Below are positions 12,201 through 24,804 of a stretch of 64,000 bases of DNA, one piece after another; the first letter of the stretch is position 1, and every line of letters begins with the position of its first letter. The DNA comes from Tyto alba (lineage: Eukaryota > Chordata > Aves > Strigiformes > Tytonidae). Position numbers and translations under genes: made by a program. Under the pieces are notes generated by a model that did not search any database, had not been told where the DNA came from, and worked only from the letters and a program-made list of their open reading frames with translations. Location of the stretch: positions 10,473,731-10,537,730 of the forward strand of contig NW_024881283.1 in the NCBI RefSeq assembly GCF_018691265.1, written 5' to 3'.

Positions 12201-14106
12201 TGCACTGTACTCCAGTGTCAGCCACACAGTTAAGAGCTATATTTAAGCACTCGAATAAACAAAAAAACTCCACCCTTGAAACAGTCAAGCATGCCACATG
12301 GGATCCCCAGATTCCTCGGTCTTGAATCTCAGGCTGATAATTAAAAACAAAAAAAATCACTTATACAGATTAACATCCCATCGTGCTGTGGAGCTAGCAC
12401 AAAGCTGTTGTCACTTCCTATTTCAAACACGCTTGAATTAAAGGGGGCTTGGATTATTACTTTCTTAAAGAGAGGCAGAGAGAAGTCTCTCGGCTGGATG
12501 GCAAGCAGCTGCCTTCAGACGGGTGTCCCGGGGGCTCTTTCTAATGCAGCCGCCCCGTGAAAGCCTGGCACAGGACGGGACAATGACACGGGCATGTCAC
12601 TGTTGGCCAGTTTTATGATTCCCAACTGCAGAAGAGACCAGGGCAGAGGGGCAGGGCGCCGTTCCGACGCCCAGCAGGCAGGCAGCAGCGCAGGACTATC
12701 CAAGGTTCCCATAAACATCACGCGACCCTTTGGCCTTGGGTGCACCTTCCAGGATTGCTCCTTCCCACCGGGACGTCTGGTGGGGCCTCCCGCAGCGGAG
12801 CGGCCCCACGCCGTGACCCACGGCAGCGATAAAGCCAAAGCTGCCGCCACGGGCTGCTGCTCCCCCAGGGAGTTTCCCGGTCCCCGGGGGAGCTCTGGCA
12901 TCCAGAAGTGTGAAATCTCCGCGGCCCCGCCTCTCCGCCGCAGCCGTGCCGCGTCCCGTCCCGCGGGCAGCAGGTGCCCCCTCGCCCCCCGCCCCGCGCT
13001 TGGCACCGGCTGGCGCGCAGCATCCCCGTCGTACGGGGCTGGCTGGGGAGCCAAGTGATCGGGAGCTTATTATAGCCTCCTTTTTAATTAAGTGTCTCAA
13101 ATAGGGATTTAATTGGGATGTAATAGCACACACTATTGTACATTAGTTAAATACCAAGGGATTATTAAGAGTATGTTTTTAAGGCTTTACAGTCCCATTT
13201 TGAGTAAACAGTTGTTAAATTTCAATAAATAACTTTTTTAATCTACATTAAATAAGCAGTTAAGCATATTTAGGATAGTCGTTTTTTTTGCAGAATGACT
13301 CCAGTCAGAGAGTCCTGGGTTGTAATCTCAGTATTTCTCTAGTTTAATAGACTTGTGCCTGCTCATACCTATTTGCTCTGCCTCAGAGACCCTGCCTTGC
13401 TGCGGCAGCCTCAGCTGTTTGCATCCGCCTGTCACAGTCTTTAAAACCCTCACCACTACAACAGCCCAGAGAATCGGGGAGTGCACTCAGCCCTATTTTA
13501 CAAGTACAGAATTAAGGCACAGACTAGCAAAGTCATTTGTTCAAAGCCACGCGGGGAGTCTGTAACAGAGCGGAACAGGAGCTAAGGAAAGATCAAAAAA
13601 TACTTTTCTAAAAATAAGGCTTTGAAAATCTGTGAAGGAAATGTGGCTCTAACAAATTGCTATATTACGATCAAAAATGCAATTAGTCGTATGGTGGTTT
13701 TGTCACTGACATTGGTAATGAACATACAGATGTCCCATGATCCCCAAAATCTAACGAACACTTCCATCCATTTGCTACCTGTGTCCGGGAAACACCAGCT
13801 GGCAGTAAGGGGCTCCGGGGGGGGCACTGGGAGGTGGCCTGCCACGGGCTGTCACCCCTGGCAGGCAGCTCGCCCCGGCGCTGCACCAGGACGGTCCCTT
13901 CTCTGAGGTGGCACATCGGAAACAACAGGCGTGATCACCCCAGTGACCACGGCAGGGAATAATTGAGGACTCGCTCAACCTTCGTGTTAAGGTTGATCTT
14001 GAGGTTCCTGCAGCTCCGGCAGCCGTGGCGTTCCTACGGGGAAGGAGCAGCGCAGCCCGAGGAGGCACCGGGGAAACGGCTGCCGCTGGGCAGAGCCAGT
14101 GCCTCG
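9202..14106. other. Intronic DNA, alternating AT-rich islands and GC-rich blocks, no gene
   Basis: AT-rich islands lie at 9200-9800, 10500-11270, 12180-12480 and 13050-13330. GC-rich blocks lie at 10070-10400, 11300-11450, 11690-12010 and 12500-13050. Simple repeats are a 16-A run (9650-9665) and (AAC)n at 11249-11268. ORFs of up to 193 codons occupy the GC blocks in overlapping frames. The island at 13080-13290, with repeated TTAATTAAG / AATAAGCAGTTAAGC-like words, is a candidate conserved element. Confidence 0.5.
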
Positions 14107-14393
14107 GCGTCGGGAGGAGAGGGGACGAAGAGGGACCCCTCGGCTCGGCGTTGGGAGGGGAGGGGACGAAGAGGGACCCCTCGCCTCGGCGTTGGGAGGG
14201 GAGGGGACGAAGAGGGACCCCTCGCCTCGGCGTCGGGAGGAGAGGGGACGAAGAGGGACCCCGCGCCTCGGCGTTGGGAGGAGAGGGGACGAAGAGGGAC
14301 CCCTCGGCTCAGCGTTGGGAGGAGAGGGGACGAAGAGGGACCCCTCGGCTCAGCTTTGGGAGGAGAGGGGACGAAGAGGGACCCCTCGAGCCC
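14107..14393. repeat. 41-bp minisatellite, 7 units
   Basis: Units start with GCGT(C/T)GGGAGG at 14107, 14148, 14189, 14230 and 14271, then with AGCGTTGGGAGG- and AGCTTTGGGAGG-type starts at the same 41-bp spacing (14312, 14353), and share the core GGGGACGAAGAGGGACCCC. Copies differ at only a few sites. The non-multiple-of-3 period makes all three plus frames open, producing ORFs of 195-262 codons with a repeated Gly/Arg/Glu-rich peptide. These are not genes. Confidence 0.95.
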
Positions 14394-14939
14394 AGCCGGC
14401 TGCAGGGGAGCGGGAGCTCGGTGCGGAGCGGCTGTGCTGGCGCAGGCTGGGACCAGCAGGATGCCAGGGACACATCCAGCACGCTTCAGCACCAGCAACC
14501 GGCACCGAGCAGCGGGAGCGCACAAACCGGCGGTGCAGGAGGGACGTGCAGAGCCGGCTGCTCGGGGCGCTGCGTCCCCACAGACCCCGTGGGGAGACTG
14601 GAAGGTGCCTAAAGTCTGGCCCCTGCTCCCACCTTCTCACTGGAGCTGCCAGAGCCTCACACGCCTTTTCTCCTCCTCTAAAGGAATCTGGACTGGGATG
14701 CTCCTTTCTCAAGTCAGTCACTTCCCTTACTCCGCACTGCTGAGCAGGTAGCGCGAAGGAAGAAGCCAAGAAATCGGGAATCTTCAACCAAGTGCACTGT
14801 AAAATTAATGAGAAGCTACTGAAGAACATAAATAATCTGTGCTCCACATTAGAGGTAGTCAGCACCGTTAAAGCAATCCAGAGAAGAACCTGCCCGGGCA
14901 CCACCAGCCATCCCCCCTTTGAGATCCATCACTCTCATG
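14394..14939. other. GC-rich tail of the 41-bp array, then AT-rich DNA
   Basis: GC-rich DNA continues from the array to about 14600, then grades to mixed composition. The long frames begun in the array run on into this part by chance. I see no gene or transposon. Confidence 0.5.
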
Positions 14940-16823
14940 TAGTTTTTGTCAGCTGAAATCAAAGGATGGTTAACCCTTTAACACCCAGGCTATTTAGAAA
15001 TAATTATTGTTACTATGAATCAAAAGTGATGGCTTAACTGGTCACAAAAATGTATATATAAAATCCAAACCAAAGTAGCATGGCCACAGAGGAAAAATCA
15101 TTAGCTCCCTAGTGGGTTTACAAGTAATTTGCTAGCAATAAAAATGCAAAAACACATTTTGGTGTGTAATGATCATAAATAATCCTTGGACAAGAATTCT
15201 TTTCAGGACTCACAAGTCCACTCCCTTAATGGCAAGTTTTATTACCCTGGTTTCTCTGTGTTTTCTTTCAAAATGCTGCTGTCATAACAATTTACGAATT
15301 ACAGTCCTGTTGGCATAAACTTTCATAATTCATATGGAAATAGGTTTCCCCACAAACACTCACAAAGCACAGAGAGTCACGTAACCACATAGAATGACCT
15401 TAATAATGCAGTTGAAAAATATAGATTAGACTCCTGGGCCAATACTAAATATAAATGGTCACCAGGTTGGGGGAAAAATTTCCCGATAAACTTCTGCAAG
15501 CGGAGTCAGGTGTGTTGCGGCGCAGCCAGTCTGGCGTGCTCAGTGCTGTCACCCAGGCTGGTGGCACCTTGCAGGATCTTTAGGAAACAAGGAACATATT
15601 GAGCGTTTTGTTTCCAAGCACTGCCAATAAGCGAAAATCCCAACCAGCTGCTGAGGAAGCCTGTGAGTGCAGTTTTTTCTTAAAATAGGAGAAAGTACAG
15701 CTTGTTCAAGATTTAAACTGCATTAATTTCTTCCCTCCACTTTTGAGTCCAGAGGGTGAAGAGTGGAGTTCAGCATCCAAAATGAAGATGGCGCGGGGGG
15801 TGCTGCAGCGCAAGGGGACTGAGGCTATTATTTAGGCAAGACTAAGTGGCAGGTCTCGCCTGCCAAGATTAAATCCTCAGCAAGGATCGTGGGGTTTTTG
15901 TGGGGCTCATCTGCGTGGTTGAGTTGCTGCTTCACTCAAAGTGTATGGGGGGGATCCGCGGAGTAGGAGAGAGAGAAGGAAAGAGAATGAAAGTTAATTA
16001 GGTTAGAATTGCCTCCAAAAGGTACTAAAACTAAATGTGAATTCATAATGTAAAGCTAAGGATATGCAAACAGGCTGGGCTTCAGATTTTAGTATGCCAT
16101 TGCTCTCCTCCTAATTGGAGGAAATGGATCCAGCAAACGAAATTGCCACAGTTAACATATAAAGTTACACTGCAGAGAAGAAAATATTTCATGTTTTTCC
16201 TCAAATAACCACCACCACATTAATGTATAAGAATTTTAAATAAATGTGGCTATAACTGTCTTTTTACTGATCAGTTTATAAATAGATGGGTACATGTGCA
16301 AAGTCAGTCTTGTCTATTGGAACACATCTCTGGGATTGAAGGTAGCTGCTAGAATAGTAGAAGATTGTTTATATCTGACACTTTTGTTTATAACTTTAAT
16401 CTTAAATGAAGTTGATAATCTGTGCCGAGCCAAGCTCTACATTTTAAAAAATGTTATCGGCTTTATCTAAGATCTTGCAACACACTTTCTGGATAACACT
16501 TTCTCCGTGATGTAGATGAATAGGAAAAGGAACTAGAGATCCTATTTCCATTCAAATATTATGAGCCGAGGCTAGATATCGCCCTGAAGCTAAACGTCCA
16601 AGGACTCATTTTGAATTTCTTCTAAGTAAAGATGACAAAAACTGATTTTGCAGAAATAAAAATTCGTAAGAAGAAAAGTGCATAAAATGAGGAAGAAAAT
16701 GGTTTTCCTTCCCTATAAAGGAAGAACAGATCTTTAAGATTTTATAGACCAGAAATTTAAAGCAAGAACCTCCTTTTTACAGGTCCCTGTTTCAGCTTAA
16801 AATGGTAATAGCATTACTGCATT
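14940..16823. promoter_or_regulatory. Long AT-rich island, candidate cluster of conserved non-coding elements
   Basis: Nearly 1.9 kb of mostly AT-rich DNA has no open frame long enough to list and no repeat. It contains homeodomain-like words, including the inverted-repeat site TCCTCCTAATTGGAGGA (16106-16122, 6-bp arms round a TAATT core), GGATATGCAAAC (16060s, POU-like) and several TTTATAAATA / CTATAACTG words. It is the longest repeat-free AT-rich stretch in intron 1. Regulatory function is inferred from composition and motif content only. Confidence 0.35.
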
Positions 16824-16849
16824 AAAAAAAAAAAAAAAAAAAAAAAAAA
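16824..16849. repeat. Poly-A tract (26 A)
   Basis: An uninterrupted run of 26 A. The DNA before it does not resemble a processed transcript or a known SINE, so I treat it as a simple repeat. Confidence 0.9.
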
Positions 16850-19800
16850 TTGCACCATAATGGCATCTTGAGCTGCAGGAGATGCAGGTCCCTGCAGCCA
16901 GCTCCAGTGAGGTTGCTGGCTCTGCAGAACCGGGCTCCGGAGGAGAGGGACCAGGGTTGGGCGGGTTGTCCTGCGGCTTCTCCCCTCGCCCCAGGCTCGA
17001 GCCCTCCCCGGGCTTTGCAGAGGGTGGGCTTCGCTGCCCAGCTCGGGCTTTAGGAGCGCCCGGCGGGAGAGCTGATGAGGTGCCAGCCCCCCGCCTGCTT
17101 CTGCGCCTCGGGAACCCCACGGGGCTTCGCCACGCGACATTCCCAGTCGCCAGTTAAGTTTTCAACTTCTGATGAGATGGTTCAAATCAGGAGAATCCTG
17201 TCTCTGTGCCAGACAGTTAAAACTGAAAGTAATTAAGGCAAAATCTTTTCCTTCCACAGAAAGTACTGAACATGTGGCGATAGCATAATAATCAGTGCTT
17301 CTGCCATTGTAAGCCCACAAAACAAATTGGATTTTGAATGAAGCACATGGAACAGTGACCTATGTATAAAACTTATCTTGACCTCAGAAAGGAATTACAT
17401 TTTGCCTCCAATTCTACTGCTAATTACAAACGCTGAATTCTGAATATTCACATTTGAGAAGGATTCATTGCCTGGTTGTTTAAGAAATCTAACAACAGCG
17501 AGATGTTGTGAAGTTTCCCTCTGTGTGTGGACAGTGCTAAAGTTCCCAGACCTGTTCTCGGAGGCCGTTTTCCGCCCAGCTCAAACGGAGCAGGCTCCAG
17601 CAGCAGATACCCAAACTGGGGGGAGCCTGAACTCAGGCTCTTCTTCCTCACCTAAACCATCTGTAAGCTTCAGGCTTGGTAATTCTGATTCCTCTTATCT
17701 CCTCCCATGGTTAATTCTCTAGGCCAACCCCTTCCTAGCTCTCAGAGGACAGCCAAAGGATCTTCCCTTTACTCAAGTCCTTGGACTGCAGAAGACCAAC
17801 GTACCAGGTCAGGGATGGGGCAAGCCATCGTCCTTCGCCGGGGGCGAGCCCCCCTCCTCTGGGTGCGGCAGCGTACAGGGCAGAGATCCCAAATTAGATT
17901 AAGAACAATTTAAGCAGCCTATAATGCAAAGCAGAGCCAGAGACCAGGGCAAAAGTGACCTGAAGCATGATTTGCAGCGAATGTCTTTTTCTCTCATAAA
18001 TAGGAGAGACACTGTGGGATGATTATCCACCCAGATTTATCTCTGCAGCTCCGTGTGTATCCTTCTGTGCTTAAAAATGTCTCACTGCCCTTTGCATTAT
18101 TGCATTGCCCTTTACATTCATACCGCATAAACCTCTCAAGTACCGTAAAACTTACAAGGTGTAATATAATGTCGTGGTTTTCTTTTACACACCATAAACA
18201 AAAGTCACTGAAAAAGGAGCACAGAAAGGGAGATGTTATTTGGCCTGACAGCGATACAGGAGGAAAATATATATACAAGTACACATACATACACTCTTAC
18301 ACACTTAAAATCCCAAGCTGGATTGATCATCTGGCATTGATGGATCACTTTAATGTATTACATAGATAAGGAAATTGATTATTCAATAAATCACTGTCTG
18401 CGCTAAGAATCCGGTGTTAAAAAAGAAAGAGAAAATATTATAAATCTGTCTCGCACAGGCAAAGAAAAGGCTTACACCTTTAAGGTTAATCAGGATGTAC
18501 CTTTCGCTGCACATCCAATGGAAGAACAACACCTCGCGGTGCTAAACGGCCGGTGTTCCTTCCCAGAGCTCTCGAGGAAGTGAACCATCCCCCCAAACCA
18601 AGTGCCCCGGAATGCTGCAGCGGCCAGGAGGCTGCACGGGGGCTCTGATTCCGAGGGGGCAGGGTGGCAGCACCCGCCGTGAGCCGGGCTCGGGAGCGGG
18701 AGCACCCGCAGCACCGGCCTGCGGAGGGGAGGGACCCCGGGCACCCCGAGCCCCCGGCCGGCACCCGAGCTACGGGCTGCGGAGGGAGCGGGAACACCAC
18801 AGGAATCGGAGCAAAAAAGGAGAGCAAAGCAGAGCCAAAAGGAAAAATGGACTATCTGGGACTCAGAGAAACCATCTCCCGCTGGGTCCCCCTGGAGAGC
18901 TGGCCAGCAGGTTTTCGGGGCCTGGCTTCGGCAGGCTGGTCTCGTGGTTTTTCTCAGTAGAGACCTTACTTCTGCTTCCGAAGGAAAAGAGTAGGAACCG
19001 GGTGAAGTCAGAGGCTTTTAAAAAAAACTCAGGCAAAACATGTAATTGAAATTCCTTATAGCAGTATTAATAAATAACAGCAAAAGCTAAGCTAACAGAC
19101 ATGCTTTAGAAAGGAAATACCTAATGGCTGGATGCTTTCTCCGGGGAAAAGCGTTTGAAATAGTCTGTGATAAACTTCCTGTAAGAGGAATCTGGAGGAA
19201 AGAATACAAATATTCCTGCAAGTTGTGACTATGATATTGCCAAGCTGAATTATTTCTAAAAAATCGCCGGGACGCATCCTGGTGCCATAATGTTCCTGTG
19301 ACTCTCAGCACAGAAAACAGAGCAACTGCTCCAGGCCATGTGTTGGCAGTGGTTGAAAGCTGCTGCAAGATGTTATTTGCTGAGTGTCCTACGGGTCTGA
19401 GGCTGCCCCAGAAGGCTGATACATGAATTCTCTGGAAACTGCCTTCTTGCTCAAGAAAGCCCTCTGCCTGCAGTGTGAAGTAGAAGACAGGGGAGGCAAT
19501 GAGCGAGCAGCTGGTTCTGTGCTCCTCAAGCGTAACTGGACTTTCCTTCTCCAGCACGGAGGACCCGGTGCCTGTCGCTGCCCGTGCAGGTGTCACCCGA
19601 ACGGCAGCAGTCCCGTGACACTGCCAGAACTCTTTCCGTGTGTATAAAAACGCCAATGGTTATAGAAACCATTAGGAAATGGTCTTGATTTGCTCTACTT
19701 TTCACTAGAAAATATACACCAGCCACCTTTGTGTAGAATATGAGAGATTAATAATTCCCCTCCAGTGAGGCATGAATCAGAGAGATTCAGACCGAGCAGC

Positions 19801-22800
19801 ACCTGTTCGCTTTAAAGAAAACCTTTATTTATATGGCAATGAAAACAGCCATCTTTTTTCCAAACTCCCAGACACCGTAGCGATACAGACACACACATTA
19901 CTCTTTGCTGACAACTTAAAGGCCAGCTTTCCAGCAGAGCAGGTCCCTTTCGGCAGGCGCCGTTCCGCGTTGGCGGCCCGGGGAGCGCCGGGGCAGGCAG
20001 AGCAGTGTCGCACCCCCCGTTGCTGGGGGTGTCAGCTCCCAGAGCAAAGCCCGGGGCCATCCTTCACGTGAAAAGCTGTTCTGGGATTCTCTGCTAAGCA
20101 CGTGCCCTAGGCATTTGCTCCGTTCGTAACACACCCAGCCCTGTTTCTGACACACCGCTGCCGCAGCCAGGGAAGAATTCCCTCAGCCCGCGTACCCAGG
20201 CAGGCGCGGTGCCTCGCAGGGGGTGGAATTTAAAATTACGGAGTGCTTTGAATTCACTGCAAAACTAACCAACAAGTCTAACACTTCAGTCCCAATAGAC
20301 AGCCGTAACTCAGCTAAATTTGTGGGTTATACCAGATTTTATTTACTGTTTCATCCTGGGAGATAAGTAAGAGATGACAGCCATCTATTCATTAAAGTGG
20401 AAGAAAGCCGCCCACAGCTAACGCTGGTTCTCGCACTATACACTTCCACATCTTTAATCGAATTTGGATTTTGCAGTACGGGCTCTGTTATTTTAAGAAC
20501 GGTTTATGTTCCTATTCACCTGGGTCCTGGTGAGTTCAAAGAGCTGGTCTGTTCACCTCTAAGTCCCCAATTTGGACAAAGGACATGCTGTAGCAATCAA
20601 ATGTCATTACGAGCTAATGAGTATCCAGTGGCCTATGTAAGAGCAGTCAGTGGCCTCTTCCCGTTCCTTATTGGACATAGGAACCACCGTTACAACCCAA
20701 ACTGCTCGGTGGCATTAAGGAATGCTCCTGAAGCTACTGTTTGCAGATGTCAAGGATGGAAGGCTAATTTAAATTGATCTGTCTCAAAAGCCTCTGTAAT
20801 GCGCGTAGTGCTCTGGTACCTGGGAGTCTGGATACCCCTTCGTGGGGATCCCTGGGCGCCCAGTTTCCTGAGTGATGAGCAAAGTGCAAGGCCCAAGCTC
20901 AAGAATTCGCCTGAACAGTTATGTAATTTTAAGTCTTTGTTTTATTCCTTTGATATTAGCTGGTTTATTTGTCTGCTTAAACTTTCCTGAACAGCGATGT
21001 TTTCCTGACTCAGTTACTACACTGACTAAACTCCTAATCCAAAGTGCAAATATTCCTTATTTTGGTGTACTCTTTAGGCTTAGTGAGACTTGAGCAAAAG
21101 GCCAGGCTGTACTTCAAATTAAAAAATCCAACCCGGGGGCTTTTTCTTCAGGTGGCTGAATCTTTGGGGCGTCAGTTCCCGGCAGGGCTGAGCCAGACAC
21201 CCACTGGTGCCTCTCCAGCCCTTCGCCAGCAGCACCGGTGGCCAGCGCAAGGTGGAGGAGCACTTCCCCACTGCCTGGCCTGGGGGCTGGCCTGGGGAGG
21301 CTGGTGGGGACACTGGCCTGGGGAGGCTCCATCTGCTCCTGCTGTGCGATACCCAAGTGAGCCATCTCATACCAAAGTCAGGCTCTTGCCCAGGCAGCTG
21401 ACAAAATGTTACAGCATCTTTTGGGCTGCCTGGGAGACCCTTTACCTGCAAACCCAAAGGGCACAGGCAAAAGCAAATTACAGCTGAAAACCAGAGCCCC
21501 GTTCCCAAAATCCCAAAGATCTGTGTCCAGATCTTTACAGTTTATCACCCTCGTGCATCACCCTGTGCCTCCCCCGAGTGACTTTTCGAGGCAGTGGTTA
21601 CCGTGCAGTCTCCCTCCTCCTGATGCCGGGCTGTGCAGTCTCCCCCTTTGGGGGACCTCTCATCAAGAAACCAGAAATCTTGCACTTCCTTTTCCCTCCT
21701 CTTCTCCTTCTGCACTATTAAGCGCTGTGGCAGATTTATTCCACCACTCCCACAGCATCCTCTTCATCTCGTTATTTTAAACGCGGTGACCACCAAGGGA
21801 ACCCTCTCTTCCCGGGCTGGTGCCTCGTTGCCCGAGGGCACACAGCGCGCTCCTCTGCCCCGCTCGGGCTGGCCAGCTTCCCCCCGCCCCTCTGCCTCCC
21901 TCCTTTCCAGCGTCCCCAGCAAAACGGGCTCCGTGCTGGCGGAGCTCTTGCCAGCAGCACGTAGCGACAGAAAACAGCCTCAGAAAGGGAAATAACTGGT
22001 GAGTCTTCTACGTAAGACATGGTGGAGAAAAATCGTCCTCGGTGAATTAGCACAGCCCAGCTTGCTGTTTAAAAACGGGAAGCACTGAGGTGTTTGCTCT
22101 CCCCCCCCAGCTGTGTGCAGCAAATCACCTGTACGGTGAGGCTGGTGAAGGGTGCCGTGCCTCCGGGCTGCGGTGGTACCACCACCGGCCTCCGCAGCCG
22201 GGTCCAGGGCGATGGGGAGGCTCGTGCCCGGCCAAGGTCGCTCTGGGGCCACCCCACGCAGCCCACCGCTTTTGATGCCCAGTCCTTCCTGCTCTTTTCC
22301 AGGTCACAATGCTTTCCTGAAGGTCCCAAGCCCAGGGAGGTAACACTGAATGGGCCGCTTGCTCCCTTACTCCTTCACAATTCTGATTTTTATCCTATGA
22401 ATCTGACCCCGCGCTGAGGGGTGCTGGTTGTTAGCTGGGGCAGAGCAACAAAACCCAAAGCCAGACCAGGTCCCTGGGCTAAAATATCAAATAATACAGA
22501 TACAGCAAGGTGGCCTTTTGTCGCCAATGGCCAGTGTTTTACTTTCCTCCCCTTACTTATGCTGCTGCAGAGGCTGAACAATGTGGGGTGTGTAGGAGGA
22601 AGTTCAGAGCAGCACTGGGGCTTGCCTCTGACTCAGGGGTACCCCCCGGCCCTCCTCAGCGGTGTTTGCAACCAAACAGCATTTTCCTGATTGTCTTCCC
22701 TCCCAGAAATAACAGAGCAGTCGCGTCCGTATTTGTGTATTCATGCACAATGTCTCGCTGCAGGTTTAAAGCACAGGGACTGATGCTGCTGAACACTCAG

Positions 22801-24757
22801 GTGACACTCGACATGGTAGTGCAACCCTGAGAAATGAGCCTGTAATGTCAGAGGAAGGTTCCCCGCGGGGCAGCACAGCGAAGGGGAAGGGGGGCAGCAG
22901 GAGGCGAGAGCAAAAGGGCCTAACAGGGGCAGCCACAAAGAAAAGCTGGTGCTGGAGCAAAGACAAAGCAGTGAACGGAGCCTTCCACCTGCTTTAGAAG
23001 CTCTTGCTGGTGGTAGGGACCTGCATCAGTTTTAGGCTTTGCTATGAGTAATAAATACCAGCACGTTATCCTTGTTTTTACTGTTAATGAACAGTAGTAA
23101 TGTGTGAAGCCCCATCACATCTGAATCCCCCCCCACCAGCCCAAACCGAGACAATCCCTGCCTGAAAAAACAACCTTGCGTCCCCAAGGGGCACAGCAGC
23201 CCACAGCATTCACTGGTGGAGTGTGAGGATCCCCCACGCAGTCACTGCAAACAGCAACATCTGCAGTCACAGCAACTTCCACTCCGATGGCTGTAAGACA
23301 ACCAGCACTCCTCACTTCACATCTATTCCCTTCGGCAACATCGCCATAGCGCAGTTTTTATCCTCGCGTTCAGCTCTCAGCTCCTCTCCAACATTTGCCT
23401 CTCCCCGCCTCGCCCATTGAGTTGTGGTGCTTTCAACTCGTTATCTGCCTTACCCAGAGACTTCCACCAGCCTGTCTTCTAAGTATGCAAAGGAAAAAAA
23501 AAGAAGTCTAGACGGCATCACATTAAACCTCTAGCCAAAATGAGGGAAAGGAGATTGCACGGCATAGCTGGTGGAGAAACGTAATACATTGGATTATGAG
23601 GCTTAATGCTTGCTACAAACAGGCTGTGCAGTGTCGGGTTTTATTTGGTACTGTGTCTCCGTGAGAGACTCCAGCATCGTAGCTATTCTGGCAGAGCTGC
23701 TCCATGCAAATGCTTGGAAATTAGGGATGATAGGTAATAGAAGAAAGCAGTGCTCGGGAGCTGGGAGGAGGAGGGTGGCCAGCAGCACCCAGGCAGGGCG
23801 AGAGCCGGCGAGGCAGTGCCCTCTGCTGCTGCTCTGCTGCTGGCCCGCAGGCTGGGACACACGCTGGCGGCAGCCCAGGGAAGGAAAAGCTGGATTTCAT
23901 TTAGGATTGCTAATTTAGTGAAACTGCTGATCTGTACCAAAGGAGCACTTCATTTACCCGGACAAGAGAGACCCAACTTTGCTGTAGATTGAATTACGTT
24001 CAGTATTGTTCTGTGCATGACTGCGTCGTGAAGGCCGTGCAGAATTCTTTTTCATAATACCAACCTCCATTTGGTTTCATCAACAAAAACATCCAGAGAT
24101 GGAGAAACGAAGCTCGAGGGGGTGGCGGTGGATTTGCCCCTGCTGGTGACAGACCCAGCAGCAGCAATGCAGCGGGAGCGGGCAGCCCGGGCGCGCGTCC
24201 CCCCCGGGCACAGCAGCCGCGTCCCGCCGGGCGCAGAAGGGCCACGCAAGGCTCCTTCACCACCCAAATTCTGCATAAATCCACCGCCTTTCACCCACGC
24301 AGGACATCAGCGTGCCGGTGCACGTGGCCGGGGGACCATGCCCGCGCTGAGGAAGCAGCCTGGCACTAAGTAGGTCTGTTTATTTTGGCGGTACTCCTGC
24401 CCTATGATGAATGAGGATCTATTTTATCCTGGTTTGTGGTTTGATCTTAATTTCCTGTATGAAGTTCTCAAGAGGATGCCAAGATCAAATAATTAGACTA
24501 TTCTGCGATAAAGAGGTAACATTGTTATTCAAATGTATTCAGAATTAATTTACCACCAAACAATTTACACTGCCACCCTTATATCCTGCTGAAATTACTA
24601 GAATATGTTATCTGACACACACAGCATCTCATGACCTGAAATAACTTCATCAACCATTAAATGCATGAGCAATGGGTGTGTGGCCACAGAAACACACACA
24701 GAAATGCAGGAGAAGCCACAAAGGCAACAGAGTGATTTAAAAACAGGAAAACCAAAG

Positions 24758-24760
<3 letters not shown>
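16850..24760. other. Intronic DNA, mixed composition, no gene
   Basis: GC-rich blocks lie at 16880-17150, 18600-18960, 19930-20060, 21180-21340, 21820-21960, 22130-22260, 23750-23870 and 24120-24360, separated by AT-rich islands (17160-17500, 18000-18470, 20220-20480, 20880-21080, 24370-24660). ORFs of up to 189 codons (minus strand, 19087-19656) cross these without conserved domains, repeats or paired splice sites. No transposon or RNA gene is evident. Confidence 0.5.
23816..23830 (-). promoter_or_regulatory. Candidate CTCF site
   Basis: On the minus strand the word GCAGCAGAGGGCA matches 12 of 13 positions of the CTCF core (CCASYAGRKGGCR) as I know it. It lies in intron 1, about 6 kb downstream of exon 1, in the same orientation as the candidate at 34027. 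Occupancy is unknown. Confidence 0.35.

Positions 24761-24802
<42 letters not shown>
24761..24802. repeat. Poly-A tract (42 A)
   Basis: Forty-two consecutive A, the longest homopolymer in the window. The upstream 100 bp have no retrogene or LINE-tail features. It makes poly-Lys/poly-Phe segments in spurious ORFs on the two strands. Confidence 0.93.

Positions 24803-24804
<2 letters not shown>

Noticed and set aside
14486..14508. REST/NRSF element (TTCAGCACC left half)
   Set aside because: The left half is perfect but the right half does not match GGACAG at a permitted spacing.
14025..14751. Plus-strand ORFs of 195-262 codons with a Gly/Arg/Glu-rich repeat
   Set aside because: Explained by the 41-bp minisatellite, open in all three frames.
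19087..19656. 189-codon minus-strand ORF
   Set aside because: No domain, signal or splice context; consistent with a chance frame.
24761..24802. Poly-A run as the tail of a processed pseudogene
   Set aside because: The sequence before it has no cDNA-like ORF, polyadenylation signal or target duplication that I can see; the same applies to 16824 and 60746.
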